A DNA stretch of 9,927 bases from assembly GCA_018701055.1 (NCBI GenBank), contig JABIUH010000489.1, positions 1 to 9,927 of the forward strand, in the 5' to 3' direction. Made by a program: the position numbers and the translations under genes. The stretch is from Woeseia sp. Its GTDB lineage: Bacteria; Pseudomonadota; Gammaproteobacteria; Steroidobacterales; Woeseiaceae. The notes below the pieces were generated by a model that was not told the origin of the DNA, did no database searches, and saw only the letters and a program-made list of their open reading frames with translations. Positions 1 to 7,416 of this stretch are shown here, one piece after another (position 1 is the first letter of the stretch; the number at the start of each line of letters is the position of its first letter).

Positions 1-958
1 ATTGCTCTCCCATCAGATCGAGGGCATTCGTCACCACCTTTCGAGGATCAACCTCCGCTGGGTCTTCTTCCGCCTTGCGCCCGAACATTCGCATGTGATC
101 GATGATTGCAGCTGCTCGCGCCGTCTGCTCCTCAATGCGGTTCAGTTTACCGTTCAGGTATTCGGAGTCAGCGGTGCCGTTAGAAATCTTCCGGCGGCTA
201 TTCCCCGCAGCCATGCGAATGGCGTTCAGGGGTTGGTTCAGTTCATGCGCGACTGATGTCGCCATTTCTCCCAGTGTTGCTAGTTTCGACGATTGGATTA
301 TTTGGGCAGTGGCTTTTTTACGTTCTCTCTCCTGTTCGTCCCGTATTTCATTCATCTGTGTTTCGGCAGCTCGTAAGCTCTCAACTGTTTCCTGTAAGCG
401 GGTCATCGCCATCGCCGTATCAATTCGGATTGCAGCCAGTGATGCAATAGTTGTGAGCAACTGCACGTGTTCATCCGTGTAAAAGTTTGCTTCCCGATGC
501 TCCGAGTCCAGAACGCCAATGACCCTGCCTTCATGTTCAATGGGCACAGCCAACTCCGAAAATCGTATCTCGTCATCAACAATATACTGAGAATTTTTTT
601 GCGTATCTGAAACGAGCTGGAATTTTCCAGTCGCGGCGACATCCCCAACAATTCCACTGCCCATTTTTATTGTGATGGGATTTAGTATATCTGTGCCTGC
701 TGGATTTTTTTTACCATGCGCTGCGACCTGTACCAGGGTTTCCCTATCTTCATCGATCAGATAAACAACACAGTCCTCAAAGCCCAGCTCTGCTATTGCT
801 GTTTTTGTGATATTCCAAACAATCTCGTCAAGCGTATTTAGCCCGGCCTGCGACAGGGCAAATTTATGTAGAATTTCCAGATATCGGTTTCTGGAAACCA
901 GGTGACTGTCGTCTTTCTCAGCCAGCTCGAAAGACGTAAAAGAATTTTTCTGTTTCAA
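1..958 (-). CDS. GAF-domain sensor histidine kinase, N-terminal part (continues past left edge)
   Basis: This is the first 319 residues of a cytoplasmic two-component sensor kinase; the ATPase domain lies beyond the window. Residues about 42-182 read as a GAF domain (ligand or redox sensing), with the typical core ending GVLDSEH at about 148-154. A charged coiled-coil linker follows at about 186-226. The HisKA dimerisation helix then carries the H-box VAHELNQPLNAI, with phospho-acceptor His238. No signal peptide or membrane segment is visible. The start is TTG at 958-956: an in-frame TAA lies two codons upstream, a purine-rich ribosome site (GGGGAGAGG, 965-973) sits six bases before it, and the next in-frame ATG would cut into the GAF domain. 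The signal sensed and the cognate regulator cannot be told from here. It sits directly downstream, same strand, of a broken glycosyltransferase. Confidence 0.9.
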   Translation of the reverse strand, partial: MKQKNSFTSFELAEKDDSHLVSRNRYLEILHKFALSQAGLNTLDEIVWNITKTAIAELGFEDCVVYLIDEDRETLVQVAAHGKKNPAGTDILNPITIKMGSGIVGDVAATGKFQLVSDTQKNSQYIVDDEIRFSELAVPIEHEGRVIGVLDSEHREANFYTDEHVQLLTTIASLAAIRIDTAMAMTRLQETVESLRAAETQMNEIRDEQERERKKATAQIIQSSKLATLGEMATSVAHELNQPLNAIRMAAGNSRRKISNGTADSEYLNGKLNRIEEQTARAAAIIDHMRMFGRKAEEDPAEVDPRKVVTNALDLMGEQ

Positions 959-980
959 TGGTTACCTCTCCCCGTAATAA

Positions 981-1300
981 TTAGGTCGCTATCCAGCCAG
1001 CTGCTCCTTTCATATCAGCGTCTACCCAAGCGCCACCTTCCTTGTGAAGCATTACATACCTGAACCAATTGGCAAAAGCGGCATAGCTTTTTTGTATTTT
1101 GTATTTGAAAATCAAGTGCTCGCCAAGAATCTCATTGGCGTCTCGGACGATCACCCCCTGCGGTATTTTGCTAAATCAGCGTAGCAAAAAAGTTCAACCC
1201 TATGCCTAAGATGGAGAAATTATTGAAGCGAGATTTGTTCTATGGGACTAAGCTGACCTCCAATCCATAAAGACTTGATGGCCCATTTTGAATGATTCAA
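981..1300 (-). pseudogene. Broken glycosyltransferase fragment with DXD motif
   Basis: Read on the minus strand from a TTG at 1300-1298 (AAAGGA ribosome site at 1308-1313), the frames join into the N-terminal part of a sugar transferase resembling the capsular-polysaccharide/DXD glycosyltransferase group. The landmarks in order are KSLWIGGQLSPIEQISL, then VELFCYADLAK, then IPQGVIVRDANEIL, then FANWFRYVMLHKEGG followed by WVDAD, the metal and nucleotide-sugar binding DXD. Lesions seen: an in-frame TAA at 1220-1222 (after codon 26); a frame change at about 1164-1169, in a short A-run, consistent with loss of one A; and an early stop at 981-983 soon after the DXD, so the rest of the catalytic domain is absent. 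The family assignment rests on motif memory. Known relatives are several hundred residues long, while only about 105 remain here. It cannot be a working enzyme. Confidence 0.72.
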
Positions 1301-1320
1301 CCTTTTGTCCTTTAGAGTTC

Positions 1321-1339
1321 AGCAGTGCCGGGCACCGCT
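1321..1339. repeat. Tight inverted repeat upstream of the glycosyltransferase remnant
   Basis: AGCAGTGCC and GGCACCGCT flank a single G. Eight of nine positions are complementary, and the odd one becomes a G-U wobble in minus-strand RNA. It lies about 20 bases upstream of the glycosyltransferase start, so it could be a leader hairpin of that dead gene. No T-run follows on either side, so an intrinsic terminator is not supported. Confidence 0.4.
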
Positions 1340-1416
1340 TTGCGCATAGATAATAACCTCGATAACACTATGCATTCTTAATGGCCTCACAGTGGATCCC
1401 ATCATGTGAGACTTGC

Positions 1417-1575
1417 ATGCCCCGTAAACCACGCATTCATGTCAGGAGGTTTCTACCCTATTATTCTACGGGGCAACGCTCGACAGAACATCTACTTCGA
1501 CAACGACAATCGAATCACTTGGCAGGCCCTTATTGAAGACGGACTCGAGCGGTGCATACTGAAGACACTCGTTAA
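1417..1575 (+). pseudogene. REP-associated (RAYT, Y1/IS200-like) transposase remnant
   Basis: An ATG at 1417 begins MPRKPRIHV, the usual opening of REP-associated tyrosine transposases. The continuation is in another frame from 1442: GGFYPIILRGNARQNIYF, then a stretch ending WQALIEDGLERC, which matches the family's N-terminal region. A frameshift therefore lies near 1442-1445. After about 1560 the resemblance stops, and the expected HxH metal-binding motif (usually within MxNHxH) and catalytic tyrosine are absent. The frame from a GTG at 1406 stays open to 1639, but its tail matches nothing I recognise. Such enzymes mobilise REP palindromes, and a palindrome-rich block starts about 260 bases downstream. 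The remnant is not functional. Identification rests on family motifs and is fairly secure despite the short length. Confidence 0.72.
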
Positions 1576-1639
1576 CTACTCGCTATTCTCCCCACCTAAG
1601 AAACTGCGGTTCGACCCCTGTTTTGCTATCGTCTTCTAA

Positions 1640-1835
1640 GATAAGAATTGTGGGACAAGTGTTTGTACTTTGGTTTGCCACTTAATCAATTCTCGAATAA
1701 TAAAAGCCTGATAGTTGTGCACAAAATCGCACAAACCTGCCATATTAATTACATATTTCGCAGTTAACATGTGCAGTTCAATAACAGCTTAAACAATAGT
1801 AGTTACACCATGCAACTCAGCCCAGGGAAGGGCAA
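1640..1835. other. AT-rich noncoding spacer with a small palindrome
   Basis: There is no credible gene here. The sequence is AT-rich and contains one perfect 6-bp inverted repeat (TTGTGC at 1715-1720, GCACAA at 1729-1734, 8-base spacer) that could be a protein-binding site. There is nothing to say which protein would bind it or which gene it would serve, since both neighbours are broken. Confidence 0.4.
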
Positions 1836-1980
1836 GAACGGCGTTATGCAGGGATGCACTTATGCCGTGACAAAATCGCCCGGAGCGATTTTGGGCAACG
1901 CCGCAGGCGTGGGCCCGAAGGGGCGAGGGCAGGATGCCCGAGTCAACGACAGGATGTCCGGGAACGGCGTTATCCTGGAA
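1836..1980. repeat. GC-rich block of hairpins and direct repeats (REP/BIME-like)
   Basis: Compact repeat structure: GAACGGCGTTAT occurs at 1836-1847 and again at 1962-1973, framing the block. Between them lie a perfect 9-bp hairpin (CAAAATCGC 1871-1879, GCGATTTTG 1885-1893, 5-base loop), a second hairpin (ACGCC 1898-1902, GGCGT 1906-1910) and a third (GGGC 1927-1930, GCCC 1936-1939). The near-repeats CAGGATGCCCG (1930-1940) and CAGGATGTCCG (1950-1960) are spaced 20 bases apart. An open frame across the region (1771-2112) runs through the hairpins and into the engB remnant, so I regard it as non-coding. It may be a palindromic element mobilised by a RAYT-type enzyme. That is inference: only one copy is visible. 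Confidence 0.5.
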
Positions 1981-2017
1981 TGCTTGCGTGTCGTACTGAA
2001 AGTGCCAATTTCAGCGG

Positions 2018-2600
2018 TTAAGCTGGCGCCAGCATCCGCTCCAAAACTTCCCGCGCCTCATCAACGCCCTGCCGATCAAGAGCCGAAAAAAGTTGCACCG
2101 TTGTGGTATTGAACAGTTCCTTCCTGACAGTCAGTAGCGCAGTAGCAGCCTGGCCACGCTTTAACTTGTCTGCTTTGGTCAGGAGAATATGAATTTGCAG
2201 GTCAACGGATGCTGCGAATTCAAGCATCTAACGATCAAAATTCTGTAATTGTCGGCGCGCGTCAACGACGAGAATCAGGTCGGTCAGACTGTCTCTAATC
2301 TCAAAATAATCTTGCAGCAACCTCCCCCAATGCCGACGCAGGGTATCGGACACCTTGGCAAACCCATACCCCGGCATTCCGAAACATGTCTTAGCGCACG
2401 GCGTGGATCGGCAAGCCGTATTTTTCACGAGCCAGATGAAAAATCGGTTCGGCCCCTTTTCTGTGCGTTCGACAAAACGCGTCAGCTTTTTGGGAGGAGG
2501 AGCAATGCTACGACGGATCGAAAATCACAGAATCGCTTCGAAGCTTGTCAATGTGCCAGGTGAACACGCAATTACCCAGCACCGGCACATTAATCTCAAT
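2018..2600 (-). pseudogene. engB: Decayed engB (yihA) ribosome-biogenesis GTPase
   Basis: EngB/YihA assists assembly of the large ribosomal subunit. Read from the right, pieces in different frames follow EngB order. An N-terminal piece ends near HIDKLRSDSVIF. A switch-region piece contains FFHLAREKY. Then come MPGYGFAKVSDTLRRHWG (G3 motif) and LLTKADKLKRGQAATALL (G4 TKAD), and finally the SALDRQGVDEAREVL tail, ending at TAA 2020-2018. Lesions: the P-loop (normally GRSNxGKSS) is missing around 2495-2515; stops lie at 2508-2510 and 2391-2393; there are several frame changes between 2390 and 2480; and CAG has apparently become TAG at 2228-2230, between FDR and MLEFA. Without the P-loop it cannot bind GTP. 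The C-terminal identification is strong; the 5' boundary is uncertain and reaches to within about 25 bases of the divergent recQ start. Confidence 0.85.
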
Positions 2601-2623
2601 TTCAGAACAATTTCGGCATTGCG

Positions 2624-4450
2624 GTGGTCGCTCTGATCCCTGATCATGCACGCGTGAATACCTCCCCCCAGACCATTTTAAAAGACGTCTTTGGCTACCG
2701 AAATTTCAGAGGTGAACAGCAGGCGATTATCGAGTCTGCGTTGGATGGCCGCGATTCCCTCGTCATCATGCCGACCGGTGGGGGTAAGTCTTTGTGCTAC
2801 CAGATTCCAGCCATGTTGCGGGAAGGCACCGGGCTGGTCATCTCGCCGCTCATCGCGTTGATGCAGGACCAGGTGACGGCGCTCAATGAGGTTGGCATCG
2901 CAGCGGAATTTCTCAATTCCAGCCAGTCGTTCGATGAAATGCGGTCCGTGACGGCCAGGCTCAAGCGCGGCGAGTTACAGCTTCTGTATATTGCGCCGGA
3001 GCGTCTGGCCACCGAACATACTCGGGCATTGTTACGCGAGATACCGATTTCCCTGATTGCAATTGACGAGGCACACTGTGTGTCGCAGTGGGGCCATGAT
3101 TTTCGTCATGACTATCTTTCCTTAGGTGAGCTCGGTGCGTTGTTCCCGGGTGTGCCGCGTATGGCGGTGACCGCCACGGCAACGGACAGAACGCGTGACG
3201 AAATCGTTGCCCGGCTCGAATTAAATGAACCCGGTATTTTCATCGCGCCATTCGACCGCGAGAACATCAGTTACTCCGTGCAGGTGAAAACGGATGCCAA
3301 ACGGCAACTACTAAAGTTTTTGCAGGCACGTCGCGGCGAAGCCGGCATCATTTATTGCTTGTCGCGAAAGAAAACCGAAAGCGTCGCGGCTCAGCTTTGC
3401 GAACAGGGCTTCGAGGCGCTGCCGTATCACGCGGGACTCGACTCCGATGTTCGACGAGAGAATCAACGCCGCTTTCTGGCAGAGGACGGGTTGATCATCG
3501 TGGCGACGATTGCTTTCGGCATGGGTATTGATAAACCAAACGTCCGTTTCGTCGCCCATTTTGATTTGCCGAAAAGTATGGAGTCGTATTACCAGGAAAC
3601 CGGCCGGGCCGGTCGTGACGGAGAGCCAGCGGCGGCCTGGATGGTTTACGGCTTACAGGATGTTGTGCGTTTGCGGCAGATGTTGGACGAGTCACAGGCC
3701 GCTGAAGACTACAAACGCTATGAGCGTTACAAACTCGATGCGCTGTTGGGATGGTGCGAGGTCACGGGTTGCCGGCGTCGTCCATTGCTGGCGTATTTCG
3801 GCGATTCGCTGGCCGAGGATTGCGGTAACTGTGACGGTTGCCTGGTGCCAGTCAAAACCTGGGATGGGACGGAAGCAGCACAAAAATTACTGTCAGCCAT
3901 CTATCGTACCGGGCAACGATTCGGCGCGGCACACATAGTCGACGTGCTGCTCGGTAAAGCGACCGATAAGATCGGACAGCACGGACATGACCAACTCAGC
4001 GTCTTTGGGATTGGGCAGGACATGGCGTCGGCAACCTGGCGATCTGCTACCCGCCAGTTGGTGGTAGCGGGTCATTTGCGAGCGGATGCCGAGCGCTACG
4101 GCGCGTTGGTACTCACAGACACCAGCCGCGGTGTCCTGCGTGGTGAAACACCACTGCAGTTTCGAGAAGATCCGAAGCTGCCCGCTGCGACCGTAAGACG
4201 ATCGAGCGGGGTACGCGCCGCCGTGGTGACAGAGGACGAGGGCCTGTGGGAGGCGCTGCGCGATTGCCGACAGATGCTGGCGAAAGAACACGAGGTTCCT
4301 GCCTACGTGATTTTTCACGACAAGACGCTGCAGGAAATGCTGCAGTATCGCCCTAAAACGGCAGCCGAGATGTTAGATATCAGTGGTGTTGGGCAAACCA
4401 AGTTGGATCGTTATGGTGATCGGTTTCTGGAGATCATTCGACAGCAGTAA
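2624..4450 (+). CDS. recQ: ATP-dependent DNA helicase RecQ
   Basis: RecQ is a 3'-to-5' superfamily 2 helicase that unwinds DNA in RecF-pathway recombination and stalled-fork repair. The 608 residues equal the usual length. Visible features: Walker A MPTGGGKS (49-56, Lys55); DEAH box (148-151) followed by the aromatic loop CVSQWGHDFRHDY that couples ATPase to DNA binding; motif VI with GRAGRDG (327-333, arginine fingers); the RecQ zinc site Cys383, Cys400, Cys403 and Cys406 with the normal 16-2-2 spacing; a winged helix; and a C-terminal HRDC domain from about 537. All catalytic residues are present. The start is unsure: GTG at 2624 (no clear ribosome site; in-frame TAA at 2591) or GTG at 2654, which would give a protein beginning near VNTSPQTILKDVFGY and fit family alignments well. 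It is divergent from the dead engB, so its promoter must lie in that decayed sequence. Confidence 0.97.
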   Translation: MVALIPDHARVNTSPQTILKDVFGYRNFRGEQQAIIESALDGRDSLVIMPTGGGKSLCYQIPAMLREGTGLVISPLIALMQDQVTALNEVGIAAEFLNSSQSFDEMRSVTARLKRGELQLLYIAPERLATEHTRALLREIPISLIAIDEAHCVSQWGHDFRHDYLSLGELGALFPGVPRMAVTATATDRTRDEIVARLELNEPGIFIAPFDRENISYSVQVKTDAKRQLLKFLQARRGEAGIIYCLSRKKTESVAAQLCEQGFEALPYHAGLDSDVRRENQRRFLAEDGLIIVATIAFGMGIDKPNVRFVAHFDLPKSMESYYQETGRAGRDGEPAAAWMVYGLQDVVRLRQMLDESQAAEDYKRYERYKLDALLGWCEVTGCRRRPLLAYFGDSLAEDCGNCDGCLVPVKTWDGTEAAQKLLSAIYRTGQRFGAAHIVDVLLGKATDKIGQHGHDQLSVFGIGQDMASATWRSATRQLVVAGHLRADAERYGALVLTDTSRGVLRGETPLQFREDPKLPAATVRRSSGVRAAVVTEDEGLWEALRDCRQMLAKEHEVPAYVIFHDKTLQEMLQYRPKTAAEMLDISGVGQTKLDRYGDRFLEIIRQQ

Positions 4451-4487
4451 CATTCGTCAGATAATACTTGGGGCAAGGGAACTCTTC

Positions 4488-4515
4488 TTGTCACGCATAA
4501 GTCTCACGGTATAGT
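4488..4515 (+). promoter_or_regulatory. Sigma70-like promoter for the DUF5916 gene
   Basis: TTGTCA at 4488-4493 and TATAGT at 4510-4515 each match the sigma70 consensus in five of six positions, with a 16-bp spacer. Transcription would begin near 4522 and give a leader of about 65 bases. It lies between the recQ stop and the next gene, so the DUF5916 gene probably has its own transcript rather than depending on recQ read-through. No obvious terminator follows recQ. Confidence 0.6.
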
Positions 4516-4586
4516 ACGGCGGCGCACCATTCGGCGGTGCCATTCATTTAACGCAGCAAACAACCATAGAATCACTGGGGATCGTT

Positions 4587-6992
4587 TTGGGCAGAGCTTT
4601 TTGTTGTCTTATTGTTTATCTTGCCTTCGCAATCAGGGTTCTTGCACAAGACCTTCCAACTGCGTCAGCAGGCGTCGAAATCATCGTGGATGATACGGCG
4701 GCTGCAGCGATAACACTGCAGCGTATTGATAGGGCCGACTCGGATATCGTAATCGATGGTCACGTCGACGAGGCGCTTTGGAGTGAGCAGGCGGTGCTCG
4801 GCGACTATCGAGTGATTGAGCCGGACACACTTGCCGTCCCAACCTACCCGACAGAACTGCGAGTGCTCTATACCGATCGCGGACTGTATGTCGCAGCTGT
4901 CATGAAGCAACCGGAACACACGCTCGTGCGACGGCACGCGCCACGTGATTCATTCGATGTAAATCGCGATACCGTTGCGTTGAACGTGGATTCCTCTGGT
5001 AGCGGGCGTTACGGATACTGGTTTACGCTCGCACTTGGCGATGGTCAGATGGACGGTACCGTTCTTCCAGAGCGCCAATACAGCAGAGACTGGGACGGCG
5101 CATGGTATGGCGCAACCCAGCAAACGGCAACAGGCTGGTCCGCCGAGTTCTTCATACCGTGGTCACAGATGGCGATGCCGAAGGAAGATGGCATACGTCG
5201 GATTAATCTCTATACGTCACGCAAAGTCGCACATCTCAATGAGCGTTATGGCTGGCCCGCACTACCGCGATCGCAGCCGCGGTTTATGAGTCTTTGGCAG
5301 CCGCTACAGTTGGGTGGCGTTAATCCCCGCCAGCAGTGGAGTTTGTTTCCTTACGTCTCGACTACCTTTAATAGGGTCGGCCACAATCGGTCTAAGGCCG
5401 GTCTTGATCTCTTCTGGCGGCCGTCTACGAATTTTCAGGCAACCGCGACGCTGAATCCAGACTTCGGCTCGGTCGAATCAGATGACGTTGACGTGAATCT
5501 CACTTCACAGGAGACGTTTTTTCCCGAGAAACGGCTGTTCTTTCTGGAAGGGCAGGACGTATTTTCGACTACAAGCCGGGCAGATGGTGGCGGGCCTAAC
5601 CGGTTTTCACTAATCAACACGCGAAGAATTGGCGGGCGACCCGGCGCGCCAGGTCTGCCTTCAGGCGTTTCATTATCACGGCGCGATTCGCTGCAGCCAG
5701 CTGACCTGGAAGCCGCCGCGAAAGCGACTGGCCAGATCGGACGTATTCGATACGGAGTGCTGGGTGCGATCGAGGATGACACTGATTTCACTGCGGATGA
5801 TGGCAACGTCTATACCCAATCAGGCCGTGATTTTGGTGCGCTGCGAATGATCTACGAAGATAGCATCAATGCAACGTATCGAGGTATCGGCTTCGCATCG
5901 ACTGTCGTCAATCGAGAGTCTTCAGATACCGTCGTGCACGCGGCGGATTTCAAGTACTTGAGTGAGCGCGGTCAATGGAATATCGAAGGTCAGTATCTGA
6001 TTTCGGACAGTGATCAAAACGGCGCTGGTACAGGCGCCACACTCGACGTCGAATACGCTCCCGTTCAAGGGCAAAAACATTCAATTTTGTTTACCGAATT
6101 TGAGTCTGGTTTCGACGTCAACGATTTCGGTTTTCAAGCGCGCGACGATCTGCGCTTCGTCAACTACAACGGCGAGTGGATCAAGTCGGGACTGACTCGG
6201 GTTCGCGATTTGAAGCTCGGCGGCTTTTTGGCGTACGGCGAAAATCAGGCTGGCTTGCAGATACGAGGCGGTGCCGGTGTCAATCTGGAAGTTAATCGAA
6301 ACAATCGGCATAAAGTATTTGCTTCCGCTGCATTCTTTCCGGAACGATGGGAGGATCGCGAAAGCTTCGGCAATGGAACGTTCCAAATCAACGACCGCTG
6401 GCGAGTAGAGACCAGCTATGAAACGGATACGTCGCGACCCTTGTCCGTGGCGGTAAAGTTGGACTATGACGGTCAGGATCTGTACGGCGGTTCTATTCGA
6501 ACCTGGGGTGGACTGACGTGGCAGCCGCGCGCCGATTTGGCTTTGACCGTAGGCGTGTCTTATACCGATATTGATGGCTGGCTGCTGCAGCAGGAAGGAC
6601 AGGACTTCACGACCTTTACAGGCACACGCTGGCAACCCGACCTCGCCATGGACTTCTATCCAAGTGCGACGCAGCAATTTCGTGTGGTGTTGCAGTGGGT
6701 CGGTATTCGCGCTTTCGAAGACCGTTTCTTTGCGCTGCAATCTGATCCGGGGCAATTGATTGAGGGCAACAAACCCATCGGTCCCAGCGACGACTTCAGT
6801 ATCTCGACGCTAAATTTTCAAGTGCGTTATCGCTGGCAGATTGCGCCGTTGTCAGATCTCTTCGTCGTCTACACCAAAGGCGATGCTCGTAGACCCGATC
6901 TGTTGGGGTTTTCTGATCTATTGCAAGAGTCGTGGCAAGACCCGCTCGCCGATCAGCTAGTGGTCAAGTTGCGCTACCGGTTCGGTTCTTGA
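4587..6992 (+). CDS. DUF5916 family outer-membrane protein with CBM9-like N-terminal domain
   Basis: This 801-residue envelope protein has an unknown exact role. Residues 1-20 form a Sec signal peptide with a hydrophobic core and likely cleavage after RVLA, before QDLP. Residues about 45-240 resemble the CBM9-like sugar-binding fold that opens this family (IVIDGHVDEALW near 54-65). The rest alternates like an outer-membrane beta-barrel. The family signature is clear: NPDFGSVESDD at about 289, then ETFFPEKRLFFLEGQDVF near 308-325. It ends in KLRYRFGS, like a final barrel strand. The start is TTG at 4587, with GGGG (4577-4580) six bases upstream and the signal peptide in the right place. Members occur mostly in polymer-degrading or marine bacteria and are often annotated only as 'DUF5916' or 'carbohydrate binding family 9 domain-containing'. 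A role in glycan binding or uptake is inference. It appears monocistronic. Confidence 0.88.
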   Translation: MGRAFCCLIVYLAFAIRVLAQDLPTASAGVEIIVDDTAAAAITLQRIDRADSDIVIDGHVDEALWSEQAVLGDYRVIEPDTLAVPTYPTELRVLYTDRGLYVAAVMKQPEHTLVRRHAPRDSFDVNRDTVALNVDSSGSGRYGYWFTLALGDGQMDGTVLPERQYSRDWDGAWYGATQQTATGWSAEFFIPWSQMAMPKEDGIRRINLYTSRKVAHLNERYGWPALPRSQPRFMSLWQPLQLGGVNPRQQWSLFPYVSTTFNRVGHNRSKAGLDLFWRPSTNFQATATLNPDFGSVESDDVDVNLTSQETFFPEKRLFFLEGQDVFSTTSRADGGGPNRFSLINTRRIGGRPGAPGLPSGVSLSRRDSLQPADLEAAAKATGQIGRIRYGVLGAIEDDTDFTADDGNVYTQSGRDFGALRMIYEDSINATYRGIGFASTVVNRESSDTVVHAADFKYLSERGQWNIEGQYLISDSDQNGAGTGATLDVEYAPVQGQKHSILFTEFESGFDVNDFGFQARDDLRFVNYNGEWIKSGLTRVRDLKLGGFLAYGENQAGLQIRGGAGVNLEVNRNNRHKVFASAAFFPERWEDRESFGNGTFQINDRWRVETSYETDTSRPLSVAVKLDYDGQDLYGGSIRTWGGLTWQPRADLALTVGVSYTDIDGWLLQQEGQDFTTFTGTRWQPDLAMDFYPSATQQFRVVLQWVGIRAFEDRFFALQSDPGQLIEGNKPIGPSDDFSISTLNFQVRYRWQIAPLSDLFVVYTKGDARRPDLLGFSDLLQESWQDPLADQLVVKLRYRFGS

Positions 6993-7416
6993 GTGATTAG
7001 CATTGTTGTTGGAATTATTATCGTTGGCATGGAAACTTTCACGCGCGGGTATTCAATGAAAGGTCTCGATGTTTAGTAGAAGGACAAACGTGTAATACGC
7101 TTGTGAGTTCATGGCATGTAGAAAATTTCCGGCCGACGAATCGAGGCTCCCAAAGGCCATGATGCTATCGCTCGTACGATCGAGACGGAGATGGTTTTGG
7201 CAAAAGTGAGGCTGAGGGCCCCGGAAGCGGCCGTTGAGGTAGTATTAGTCAAGAGGCCTGCTTGTGATCCCTGTTAGAATTCCTCTCAGTATCCGCTTAA
7301 ATACCTTGACGGACTGACTCAGGGCGTGAAGTGGACATTCGTAGGTAACGGAATGTAGCCACGTTTTGAACTACGATCTAACAACAAAGGCTCGTTAGGA
7401 GGCAACACAAAAACGC
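6993..7416. other. 424-bp spacer with one hairpin and an unexplained open stretch
   Basis: No recognisable gene is present. A hairpin at 7331-7362 has a 10-base arm GTGGACATTC, a 10-base loop, and GAATGT plus CCAC on the other side with a two-base bulge. A short GTTTT follows, too weak to call a terminator. Between an in-frame TAG at 7119 and a TAG at 7275 the plus strand is open for 51 codons, ending VVLVKRPACDPC, without a plausible start. It may be the tail of a lost gene. An ATG-started 32-codon frame at 7111 overlaps it in another frame and looks random. Confidence 0.45.

Noticed and set aside
1608..1635. GGTTCGACCCC, resembling a tRNA T-arm
   Set aside because: The flanking bases do not pair as a T-stem and no acceptor or anticodon arm can be drawn around it.
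1771..2112. Plus-strand 113-codon open frame
   Set aside because: It runs through the hairpin/direct-repeat block and then antisense into the engB remnant. Its composition reflects those repeats and there is no ribosome site.
2249..2636. Plus-strand frames over 60 codons across the recQ upstream region
   Set aside because: They are antisense to engB pieces that match the family on the minus strand, and stop before recQ without protein-like features.
4520..4545. Possible GC-rich hairpin downstream of the promoter
   Set aside because: Only GCACC and GGTGC pair; neighbouring bases mismatch. Too weak to call a terminator or leader structure.
6081..6755. Long (224-codon) minus-strand frame
   Set aside because: It lies wholly inside the clean DUF5916 gene on the other strand. 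No start signal or family resemblance, so treated as an antisense shadow.
7378..7400. CTAAC...GTTAG pair just before the membrane-protein gene, resembling integron attC ends
   Set aside because: The arms are only 11 bases apart, much shorter than an attC site. No integrase or second cassette is seen, and the downstream end of the gene lacks a matching site.
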